From: Branchiostoma lanceolatum | Lineage: Eukaryota > Chordata > Leptocardii > Amphioxiformes > Branchiostomatidae | Direction: 5' to 3' | Length of the DNA stretch: 64,000 bases | NCBI RefSeq assembly: GCF_035083965.1 | Contig: NC_089722.1 | Coordinates: forward strand, 31,147,458 to 31,211,457 | Part shown: positions 11,899 to 22,273 of the stretch, piece by piece | Position numbering within the stretch: the first letter of the stretch is position 1 | Layout of the letters: every line of letters starts with the position of its first letter | Translations under genes and position numbers: made by a program | Notes under the pieces: generated by a model | Databases searched by the model: none | Seen by the model: the letters and a program-made list of their open reading frames with translations, nothing else | What the model was told of the DNA's origin: nothing

Positions 11899-13422
11899 GT
11901 AAATCATGGCCCGGAAGATGAGAGTATAAACGCCAGAGCCATGGTTTGCCGGATGCTGTCAGCTGTGGAGAACGCACCGTCCCAGCCGGTGAGAAGGGTC
12001 TATGACGCAGTGATACAAGGGGAGGCGAGCGTGAGGGATGCGCCGAACTTCAGAACAGTCAGGACACAGCTGGAGCGTCGCCGGGCTTCCCTCGTCCCCC
12101 CCCCCCCCCCCCTCCCAGCGACTGTGGAGGATGTCGTCATCCCTGACGAGTGGGCGAGGACACTGGGAGGACGGCAGTACCTGAGCCACCAAGACAATGA
12201 CTGGGGCATCCTCGTCTTCGGGACAAACAGGAACTTCAGGAAGCTGAGAGATTGTACAGTCTTGTACATGGACGGAACGTTTAAAAGTTGCCCTCGACCC
12301 TACAGCCAGTTCTTCACCATCCACGGGCTGTACTTTGAACGAGTCATCCCTTTCGTAATGGCGCTGATGACATCAAAGACGGTCGGCGCATACCGCCAGG
12401 TCCTCCATCACGTAAAGGAGAAGGTGAGGGAGGTAACCGGACATGACCTCAGCCCTGAGATGATAGTGTCGGACTTCGAGGTATCCATCATCTCCTCGAA
12501 CGAGACGGAGTTCCCGGATGCCAACATCGCCGGGTGCTACTTCCACTTCTGCCAAAGCTTGTGGCGGCGCATACAACGCTCGGCCTGGCTGGGCCCTACG
12601 GGAGGGACTGAAGACGTGCCTACGGAAAGCAATGGGAATAGGTTATCTGCCTGTGGCATTGGTTCGATTCAACTTTCAGGAACGTATAGATAGCCACTCC
12701 ACACAGCAGCTGATTGGTCAATATCCGGCCCTGCAGGAATTTTTCGAGTACCTGGAAAGAAACTACGTGGCGGCCGGTGACGTGACGTTCCCCATTCCCA
12801 TGTGGAACGTATACAACAGGAACACAGACACGAGGACAAACAACCACGTTGAATGTATTAATGCTTTGATCATGTGAATGTTTGTAGGATTTCTTGTATT
12901 CCAAAATCTTTCCGTCGTCCTGACACAACTTACTACATGTAACCGTCGTCTTTTTTCTATCTGTCCAGCCAAACTTTGAGAGTAGTCGTCTTCCTTGGGC
13001 CGAAATGTTCTTGCTTGTGCTATTGTGCTATGAAAGAAATGCACTCACAAAAAAAGTCTTATAGAGTCACGTGTGGCATCATCCTTTCTGCTGCATCACA
13101 AAGCAAGGACAATGTTAACCTTCGTATATGATGTTGTTCTTTGTTAGGTTTCCACCAGAGGTGGAACAATACCATTGGACGAGCCCATCCACCCCTGTGG
13201 TTCTTCCTCCAGCGGATGAAAGACGAACAGAAGACGGTGGAGCAGACTTTGGCAAGCGTCGCCAGAGGTGACCCACCTCCCCCGCGGAGGAGGAAGTGGC
13301 GAGAGCTGGAGAGGCGCATCACCAGGCTGCGGCAAGAGTACGTCGATGGAAGAAGATCGCTGGACCGTTACTGGTGCGCAGTGGTCCACGCGATCAAGAC
13401 GTTTGTCCCTAATGCTGAATGA
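11899..13422 (+). pseudogene. MULE-type transposase relic, 5' truncated and frameshifted
   Basis: The frame starts against the satellite with NHGPEDESINARAM, which looks like the end of a FLYWCH-type zinc finger, so the 5' part is missing. It continues into a MULE transposase core: first acidic residue in LYMDGTFKSCP, second in EMIVSDFEVSII, the CYFHFCQSLWRR motif and, in a later frame, TNNHVE with the third acidic residue. A run of 15 C (12098-12112) encodes a Pro stretch. Around 12575-12610 the frame moves twice, consistent with two one-base deletions. A GT-AG intron (12858-13146) joins HVE to FHQRWNNTIGRAHPPLW. The tail ends at TGA near 13420. MULE proteins cut and paste DNA with an RNase-H-like fold. 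This copy should be inactive. No terminal inverted repeats were found around it. Confidence 0.75.
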
Positions 13423-14146
13423 TATTTACTAGTTTTATTATATAACAAGGTAAATCATTAGTAGTTGCACTGCCCATGGTACTGAAAGACTTTCACAGCT
13501 ACAGGGCGGAAACTAATGCTGGCGCTACCAACCTCCTCTGTGCTACTAACCTTATTTTCATCACGTGGAGTGATATGTAGCAATGGATAACTGTAGATAA
13601 TAAGCTGTTTATAAAATCAAATGTTGTATACATAACATTACTTTGAAAATCCCACCCCAATACATTCATGAAACTGCAATACGGCAACGGATGGCGAGCT
13701 TGCCTCAGAGTGTGTCAGTTGCCATGATCGATAAACCTAATAACTTTATCTGCAATTGGAATTGATAGTCTTTATCTATTACTAACGTCATATGCATTTG
13801 TGTAAATATAGAAGTGATTCCGTCATAAAACTTTAAGCAGTTGGCGGTTATACAGAGCTACGCGATGAATAATCAATTAAGTGAAATCTTTCAACTATGA
13901 CCTTTATGACAATTTGGATGAGTCTATTTATCGAATGGGGAATAAATGTTTTCACTATTACGTATGAATTCCCATCAAAAATTCATTCAAAATTCTTTTA
14001 GAATTAAAAGATTAAGTATTTTGATAGAATTCAACTTTTTGTAATATCTTTAAAGGCATGAACCTTGATGTCTAGATAAACATTAGATAACAAGCACCCC
14101 TCTGATAAAATGGTTGAGCCCGTCCGAACGCGGAAGCCGGTTAAAA
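13423..14146. other. AT-rich spacer, nothing recognised
   Basis: No gene or repeat could be supported between the MULE relic and the LINE. Confidence 0.5.
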
Positions 14147-16050
14147 ACACATGAAACATCATCATGGATTATTTTATAAACTTTTGTCTTCAGGGATAGG
14201 GGGGAACTTCTTTAGGATAATAAAATCAATGTATCATAACATAGAATATTGTGTCAAAACCCCACATGGTCTGTCACCCTACTTTCAGTCTCTTTGCGGG
14301 GTGCGACAGGGTTGTAATCTGAGTCCTCTCCTATTCAACCTATTCATCAATGATTTTCCATCTCTACTAGATCCAACATCCTGCGATCCATTGATACTAA
14401 AAGATATTAATATAAATAGCATATTTTGGGCCGACGACCTTGTCCTTGTATCAAAATCTGAAGCAGGCCTAAAAGAGTGTCTGAGGACACTGGACCAATT
14501 TTGTTCCCTATGGAAATTATCAATCAATAAGAACAAGACAAAAGTAATGATTTTCTCAAAAAATGGACGGACAGCCGATTATAAGCATTCTCCTTTCAAA
14601 TCTCAAGGTCAAGCTTTAGAGATAGCTAAATTTTACACATACTTAGGAGTGGACATTACACCGTCAGGATCTTTTAGTCGTGCCATTAAACAGTTAAGAC
14701 TGAAAGCTCTACGTGCCTCTTTTAGATTAAAATCATTATTATCATCAAACTCAAATCCGTCAATCTCCCTAGCTATTGATCTGTTTAACAGTTTGGTGAA
14801 ACCTATTCTGCTTTATTGCAGTGAACTTACTGGAATAAATATACAATGTAGAGACCTAATTTTCAAAGGAATTAAGGAATATCCCAATGAAAAGATCAGA
14901 ACATCAATAGATACAATCCTCAGCCCGATATTGGGGTCGGATGTTGGTTTACTGAGAGTTAGTCGGTTAGGAAAGATATCAGACCCCACGTCTACAGTTA
15001 CTCGCCCTGTTGTTGTTCGATTCAAGAAGTATAGTGATAAACTGAACGTGATTTACCAGTCAGACACATTGTTAAGGAACCAGAATGTCACGCTAGATCA
15101 ACCAAAAATTTCGTATGAAATTCCTGACTTGGAATATGTACTTTTAAATTTTTGCAAAATTATACTACGTGTTCCAAAAAGTTCTATAAATGCCGCCGTA
15201 AGGGGTGAATTGGGAGTATTCCCGTTGTTCATTGACAGTCAAACACAGTTGATTAAATACTGGCTAAGATTGAAAAAATCACCTAATGACAAGATTGTTA
15301 AAAAAGCATACGACACTTCAGTCGAAGAAGAACATGACTGGGCTACTCACGTTCAAGATATATTATGTAGACATGGGTTCCAAAATGTTTGGCTTAACCC
15401 CGCAGTTAATGCCAATCATTTTGGAATTATATTCAAAGAACGTCTGAAAGACTCATTTCTTTCTGGCTGGAGGGAACAACTTAGACATTCCAGTAAACTA
15501 CACGCATATTCTAAAATCAAAAAACACTTTGGCATGGAAACATATCTCACATCAATTCATAATAAACTGTTTGCAAATAGCATAACAAAGCTGAGAATCA
15601 GTGCACATTGCTTAGAAGTTGAAAAGGGTCGACACCACAACACACCAGCCACTCAGAGATTGTGTCCCACATGTAATGGAAGTGTTGAAGATGAATTCCA
15701 CTTTGTAATGAATTGTCCAACTTATAGCAAAGAGAGAGATATGCTTTTACAGACTATTATTACTAAGACAAACTTCACCCTATCTGGTACACAGAGCGAT
15801 ATTTTCTATGTACTGTTGTCATGTCCGACTCCTATATCCATGAACATAGGTCAATTTCTCCATAAATCATTCGAAAAGCGAGACAGAATTATCCATACAT
15901 GATTATATATTGTAACAAATACACTGGTTTCGAAAATATTTTGTACTTAGAATTGTAGGATAGATTAGCCTTGTAGTATTGTTGATTTCATGCCATACAT
16001 TGTACCATGTACGATTGTTGAGCAATAAAGTTCACTTCACTTCACTTCTG
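14147..16050 (+). mobile_element. 5'-truncated non-LTR retrotransposon (reverse transcriptase 3' half)
   Basis: An open frame from 14151 to 15902 (583 codons) encodes the second half of a LINE reverse transcriptase. Visible are GVRQGCNLSPLLFNLFINDF, the catalytic box FWADDLVLVS (A/F-x-DD type), the thumb region with WKLSINKNKTKV, and a C-terminal zinc-knuckle-like CPTCNGSVEDEFHFVMNC. An in-frame stop lies just before the ATG and the palm begins mid-domain, so the endonuclease and first RT motifs are missing, as in normal 5'-truncated LINE insertions. The 3' part has AATAAA at 16024 and ends in TTCAC repeats to about 16050. The frame is intact, so the insertion is fairly young. I did not assign a clade with confidence; CR1/L2- or Jockey-like elements are possible. 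Confidence 0.88.
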
Positions 16051-16181
16051 ATGACTCTGAGTCAGCGCTCCCAAGACTTAGTTTTAGTTCTGCCTCATCT
16101 GACAGCAGTATTACAGTAAGGGTACCATAATCTACCTACGAACTAAGTTGCAACAACGGCCGATTTGTAATCTACAGAAAA

Positions 16182-18516
16182 ATGGGCGCAACTCCGTCCA
16201 AGAAGAAAGTGGGGCCAAACGGGTCCAAGCCGGAGGAACACGCCCAAGGAACTAAGGGGGAAACTGTGACCGACCAACTTTCATACGAAGGTTTCGACAT
16301 CACTCTAGCCCCCGAGGAAGTACTGGTTCTTGTCTTGTCGTTTCTTCCCGCAAAAGAGCTAGTCCTGACCGCACGGCTTGTCTGTAAGGACTGGAAAGAC
16401 ACCGTGGATCGCCCGACGATATGGAGAAAGAAATGCCTGCGGGAGGGAAGGTTTGTGGCTAGGTTGATGGGCCCTCAGCCTACGGACTGGAGAACTTTCT
16501 ACTTCAAGAACCCGTACAGAAGGAACCTGGTCAAGAACCCGTCTGGAGAAGGTGGGAAATATTTGGTTTCGACAGAAAAGGCGGGGTAGGCTAGCATGAC
16601 TTTGGTAGGCATTATGGATTTCTAATCAGATCCAGATGATACTAATCTCCAAGCAGATGTTAGGAACGAAGCCTGTCACGCCCATCTATTAAATAAAGCC
16701 TACCAAACGTCTGGTATATAAACAAACATGCATTTTGTAACCATATTTTGCAAACAGAGATGAAGAACAAATGACCACCTGTAAGTAACTCATAAAGACC
16801 TCCACCTGTCTACTAGTATTATTTTTCCAATGGACACACTACTCATATATCAAGAATACCGTCTATAGAGACCACCTGTCCACATAGTTCTAAGTATATG
16901 TACATGTACTAGTATATGTATATACAAGATAGCAAGTAAAAGTAAGCCCTGCAACAGTCGCCACAGCTATTACAGTACTTAGTGGTTTGGTAAAAGTGTC
17001 TTGCATATACATTTTTGTAACACCTGTTGTATGTCCTATCTAGAGGGGATGCGTCACTGGGAGGTGCTGGAAAACGGAGGACAAGGCTGGAAGGTGGAAA
17101 AGTTTGTAGGCTGTAAGGCGTTTCCCAATCCCGCTGTCCGCGGCAATTTCGTGACGTCCTACGGATGGTGTGCCCGTCAGCAGGAGATCGACCTCCTGGC
17201 CGAGGGGTGCCTGGAAAAGTGTCTCGATGAAACACGACCAAATATCGAGGTGTCAGAATGGTGAGTGAAATGTGTCAGCATTATTAACTGGGCCCCTGCA
17301 AGGCAGGGCCAACTACAGTTATAACTGTGGAAACTTTCACAACAGTTTTATTGTCACAGTTTTTAGGATTTTTTTTATTTCTTTATTTATTTGTTCATCA
17401 TGTACATGCCAGGGTTGCCCAACTAGCTGAAGGCTATTACTAAGGGCGAACCCATGTGCGGTCATAGGACTGTACATGTAGCTTTTGAACCACTCACACC
17501 GGGAAGGACCCCTACTCTTTTCGATAAGTGCGGTGGGTTCTTTAACGTGCTCGATGTGTGGCTCTCCTCAAACACGGGACCTCCATTTCACGTCCTATCT
17601 GAGGGACGCCCCTAACCGAAGCTAGGTACTCATTTCCACCTGAGTGAAGTTTTTAGTATGACCTCTCGATCGCAAATTCATGACACTGCAAATATGTGTT
17701 TCTTAAGCGTTACTACTGTAACTGTTTTCAGAAGCGTGATACATCAGGCTTATAATATATCTTTCTCACAAGCATTACCTTTAATTTCATTGTTTCTGAC
17801 AGGTATGCCCCAAGATGGGACTGTGGGAGTCAGTATGAGCTGGAAGTTCAACTGCTGGATAAAGATAAGAAGGTTGTGGACACCTTCAGCTATGGGCCAG
17901 CCATCACACCGCAGTGGAATGACTCACAGTGGAAGCAAGTAAGATAACCAGTGTTGCTGTTATAGGCAGATCCAACAGCCCTTCCCACCTTTGTCAAATG
18001 TAGAAATGCAAAATAAAAACATAATGATGCAAATATCATTAGATGGACATAGCACTCATTCTGACTCTCATGTGGTCGAACCAATGAATGCTATTCTCTC
18101 ATTGTTGGAACATCTTATTAATTGTGATGGGCAGTCAGGATCTTTCTATACCATGGAAGTTAGCACTTATGAGTATCTGCAATTTTGCTTTTTTTGTCTT
18201 ATTTTGTTTCATTTCTGTTTGATTCATTTCACTTTGTAATATTTTGTTTAATTTTCATTTCATCTCATGTTTTATAAAAGATTGTTTAACTTAATTCTTA
18301 TTTCATTTTCTCATAATCATATCTTGTTTCTCTTTCCTTCTGGACAGTGTGAACTAATACATTTTCCCCTTGCTTCAGGCGATGCACATCTTCAGTAGTT
18401 ACGGACCTGGCGTGCGATACGTGCTGTTTAAAGACAAGGGGTCAGATACACAGTTCTGGGCTGGACACTACGGCAGTAAGATGACCTGTGCAAGTGTAAC
18501 GTTGATATTTCAGTAG
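16182..18516 (+). CDS. F-box protein with FBA domain (FBXO2/6/44-like), 286 aa
   Basis: Exons 16182-16551, 17044-17260, 17803-17938 and 18379-18516 join in phase with GT-AG borders and give 286 residues. An F-box (about residues 40-85; LAPEEVLVLVLSFLPAKELV, then CKDWKD) is followed by the F-box-associated domain (about 107-286; FYFKNPYRRNLVKNPSGE, GWKVE, FVTSYGWCARQQEIDL, YAPRWDCGSQYELEVQL, DTQFWAGHYG). This family provides the substrate-binding arm of SCF ubiquitin ligases; vertebrate FBXO2 and FBXO6 bind high-mannose glycoproteins in ER-associated degradation. The Trp in QFWAG sits where the glycan-binding Trp is found, but flanking residues differ, so glycan binding is uncertain. The N-terminus MGATPSKKK fits the MGxxxS N-myristoylation pattern plus a basic patch. 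A SINE lies in intron 2. Confidence 0.93.
17365..17650 (-). mobile_element. SINE, tRNA head missing, in F-box gene intron 2
   Basis: Reverse complement of the SINE body seen at 2248-2640 and 50890-51412 (shared words include GGTGGGTTCTTT, CAAACACGGGA and GCTAGGTACTCATTT). The A-rich tail appears as T-rich sequence at 17365-17395. The tRNA-like head is not present. Confidence 0.75.
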
Positions 18517-18958
18517 CCACATTTGAAGCCAGACTCTCCAACTTTTTTATGTGACTGAGAAAAGTATTATATTGTAAATAGGACTGTCAGTGAGCTGACG
18601 TTGGAGGTAGAATTATGTTTTTAGTAGTGGTGAAGGTTGCATGTATGTCGAATTTCTGACAAAAAAAGAATTGCCACAGATTCACAGGTCCCTCCCCCAA
18701 TGATTCTTCCAAAAAGCGAAAGACAAGTCAATGATGTTGTTAGTTTTATGTTGGTTGTTAGAAATCAATCACATAATCTGTCCACACATAGCTGAGCATA
18801 CTATTAGGTAACCCTGTAAAGAGTATTTACACTATTTATATTATACAGCTGCATAAGCAACTTTGATTGACAGTCTGGAAGGTTGAAGTCACTAGACCTT
18901 ACCATAATCACTACCCTTGCCATAATGAACTGTCTATCAGTTCCAGCCAGAACCTTAT

Positions 18959-19089
18959 CTCTGTTGCAGCCCTCGTTGGACAAACTATGTGCAGTTTTCT
19001 TGAAGTAACCTAGTTTCTGACAGCTGTTTTGAGCTGTTCGCTGTCAATACGGAAAACTATATATGTCCGATATAGGGGCTGCAACAGAG
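18959..19089. mobile_element. Short MITE-like inverted repeat
   Basis: CTCTGTTGCAGCCC at 18959-18972 is matched by its reverse complement at 19076-19089. Weaker similarity continues outward. Length about 131 bases. Confidence 0.5.
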
Positions 19090-20073
19090 GCTAGCCAGAG
19101 CCCTTATCATATTGGAAGCTGTTTAAACGTCAACATGATCCATGCTTGAAGTTTATTAACTCAGTATCCTGACTTCATACTTGGCTGCAATAAGGACTCT
19201 CAATTCTGTATACAAGTATGGGAAAATACTTAGATGATATTGTCAAGATACCTGGTGTATCTAAGATATAAGCTGTACGCTCACTCACCCAATATCAAAC
19301 AGGGTGCTGCATATATATAGGAATGATATGGACCAAGAGAAGGAATCTGGCATTTTATACATGTATGATTTGTTGACTGTCAGTCACAGACTCTATCAGA
19401 CAAAGTAGAAGGTAGAGAATTTAGTAATCTAATGCACAGGTAACAACGTATAAAGGTGACTTGTACTTGCTCAGGAGAGGGATGTGTGATAAGATGTATT
19501 AAAATATCTTGCATCCAGGAAAAGTCTATGACCTTTGATGTTTATTTGTGTACTCTAATGTCAAATGTACTTTGTTCCTTTTATTTAAATCTTACACATA
19601 GCAATTTTCTGCTTTAGACATCCCTACCCTAGGTTGCGTAACTGTGCTAATGCGTTTAAATTTGTTGAATGTTTGGAACAGATGTAAAACTAAAACCTTG
19701 TTTTTTTTTAAAAGAATGACAAATATAGTCTTTGTTTCATTCCAGTGGGGTTTAATTATATAATCTAAATCTCATTTGCAAATCTTCTTAACACAATATT
19801 GCTCCAAACATACATAATTGCACCTCAGTCTGAGATTCATATATCATAACACCAAGACTTTTACAAAGACTTCACACCTGTTTAATAATTTAACTCATAT
19901 ATAATAAGAAACCACCACCGTGACCACAGAATATCAATGAAGCTTCTGGTTACGTATGGCGTGCTGAACATACATACAATGATAGATTCAAGTGGTGATA
20001 TGAATGCTAACGTTATTTCAAATTTGATTTAAATCTTTTGGTGGTGTTACAAAATGTATAGTTTATTTACGTA

Positions 20074-20298
20074 TACTGTAATTCTTGTTTCTTTTACAGT
20101 GACTGTAACTTTATGTTCACTGTTTTCACTGTCACCTCTCGACCGTGAACTCATCATCACCGTGAAAAACCTATTTATGATTCCTCCACACATCCTTTCA
20201 AATCTCTTGCTGCCACCGTGAAGTAAAAGTTTAGTGAAAATGTCAATTTTTCTTACACCGTGAAATTTTGCTACCTGAACTTAAAGTGAATTACAGTA
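20074..20298. mobile_element. MITE with TACTGTAATTC ends
   Basis: TACTGTAATTC opens the element and GAATTACAGTA closes it. Inside, CCGTGAA occurs four times. Similar TTACAGTACT ends recur in the ABCB introns near 36410 and 36720, which suggests a family. Confidence 0.55.
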
Positions 20299-21386
20299 CT
20301 TATTTGGATGTTTTTATTAATTTCTTTTAACGCCTCAGAAATTTCCAGTCCAACTTTCAAGAGTCCATAGCAGCAATGGCCCCCTGCATTTAACATACCT
20401 TGTTGGTAAGAGGTAGTGGTATCATATAAGTTTAATTCACATAGAAAGCATACTATAGCATCCATACAATCGTCTTTTATCTTTGCCAAGAGGACTTACT
20501 ATTATACAACAATGTGCAATGTACATACAGGAAATTTCTCATATAAAGATTTTTGATGTCATGAATCATATATATACATTTTCAAACCATTCCAAGATAA
20601 TATATAATTGATAGGTACATATCAATACATGCAATTCCCATATGCCTAAATTTTAACAAGTGTGCTACTCTAAAGGCCAGGGAGTTCTAGTAGGAAAAAT
20701 AACATTTCTTACAGAGGGTGCATTTTCCTCATACATGAACATACACGTACTACTCTTTTAAACTTTGTATTCAACAACACTTATTCTACTTAATATGTGA
20801 TTCAAGGTACTGATTGGCAAGGATGGAAATGTAGCATGTAACATTAACCCAGACATACACTTCATAAATCATAAAACAAACATGTTGCCTTCAACATATT
20901 GATACCCTAATTTCATAATATGTAGACATGAATTTACGTTTAACAACAGTACACCATTAGGCTCGCCCCTGAAGCGTCACCAAAAATTGCGTTTCCACAG
21001 AAGAGCCCTAAATTTCAGCTCTTCTAAGTACTGTTTGTAAGTACAATGGGAAATACCCTGGCACTGCAACATCCCTTATGTTCTACAGTGACAACCACAA
21101 CAAGTAATTATGGCAAAGCAAACTTTCTTTTTCATTCAGTTTTGTTACAACACATAAATGAACCATCCAAGATACATGTATCAAATATGCAGAGTTACGT
21201 GCTCCTGACAGGCTGATTTGGTTTCCTATTCTGCTTGGCTCTTGGAAGGATGGGCTATGGCCATAATTCCTGGATTTGAAAGTATTATCCTTCGAATCCT
21301 GTTTTTTCAAGTTGCCGGAAAATTTACCTGCAAATCTTTCTTCAGATGCCTACGGCAATGTTCCCACAAGCCTTGGTAGGTACACT

Positions 21387-21947
21387 TTAAAGGTACCCTA
21401 AGCGATTTCAGGGGGTAAAACTTGAAATATTCTGGGGAAAACAATTCTGTTTGGTGAAGTTGAAATTGACATTTACTTCCCCATATTAGCACATCTGCAT
21501 CATTATTTCATACTTTGGGCGTTTAAAAATAGCACAGAAGCAAGCCACAAAAGGAGTATTTTATCTATTGGGTCCCCCCCCAAAAATCAGCCCAGAATCC
21601 AGCCGTAACCGTTTTCTGTCGACAATTTTCGATAACTTCCGGCCGCGTGACATCACAATGCCCAAGCACATTGAGCCATGACCACATGAGTATTTCTTCG
21701 GAAGCGTTCGGGACTTTAAAAATCGGTCAGAATCGTGCATGCTCGGAAGATTTGAAATGATGGCTGGCCTCCAAGTGCTCAGATTTTCAATTAATTCCCA
21801 CCGCACAACGACATTGCATTTTTGCTCCATGATGGTCGATATGCGATGTGATATTGTTATTTAAACTTACTATGGATAGAAATCAGAAAAAGATTGATTT
21901 TGAATATGTGACTTTCAGTGCCCTAATATTGCTTAGGGCACCTTTAA
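21387..21947. mobile_element. TTAA-flanked MITE
   Basis: AGGTACCCTAAGC at the left and GCTTAGGGCACCT at the right are inverted copies with one mismatch, each bordered by TTAA. The 46331-46700 element has the same plan and similar ends. A TTAA target duplication is characteristic of the piggyBac superfamily, which is the inferred mobiliser. Confidence 0.7.
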
Positions 21948-22049
21948 GCTTGGTTCTGTTTCATTGCAAACAGACCACATATTTCTATCCTTGCATGATT
22001 CTTATAATTGTATCTGCAATCTTGAAATTTTGCAAATTGTACATGGTTA

Positions 22050-22205
22050 TTTGAGGCACTTTATCAGGCTTTCTATTTTGTCAGGTTTTCTTTATGTGGC
22101 TTGGCGACATTTAAGGATGTAGAAAACGTGACAAACTAGACAGCCCCGACAAAAAGGCCAAAAAATATGTCCAAAACTAGCCGGAGTCAAACCTCTGCTT
22201 GAAGA
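22050..22205. mobile_element. Diverged copy of the AAGCAGAGG-type element
   Basis: Ends with AGCCGGAGTCAAACCTCTGC and starts with CAGGCTTTCTATTTTGTCAG. Both blocks match the family in the PPxY gene intron (47341-47795). It lies just past the ABCB stop codon, so it may be in the 3' UTR. Confidence 0.6.
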
Positions 22206-22273
22206 GTAAAACAAATCTAACTTTGTTTGCTCATCCAGAGAAGAGGGGACCTAAGCAATCCAGAAGACACTCA

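Larger units (their letters stand above)
18517..22273. other. Intergenic region between convergent F-box and ABCB genes
   Basis: Holds the 3' ends of both genes and at least four miniature inverted-repeat elements listed separately. No additional exon was supported, and no obvious AATAAA lies close to either stop. Confidence 0.5.
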
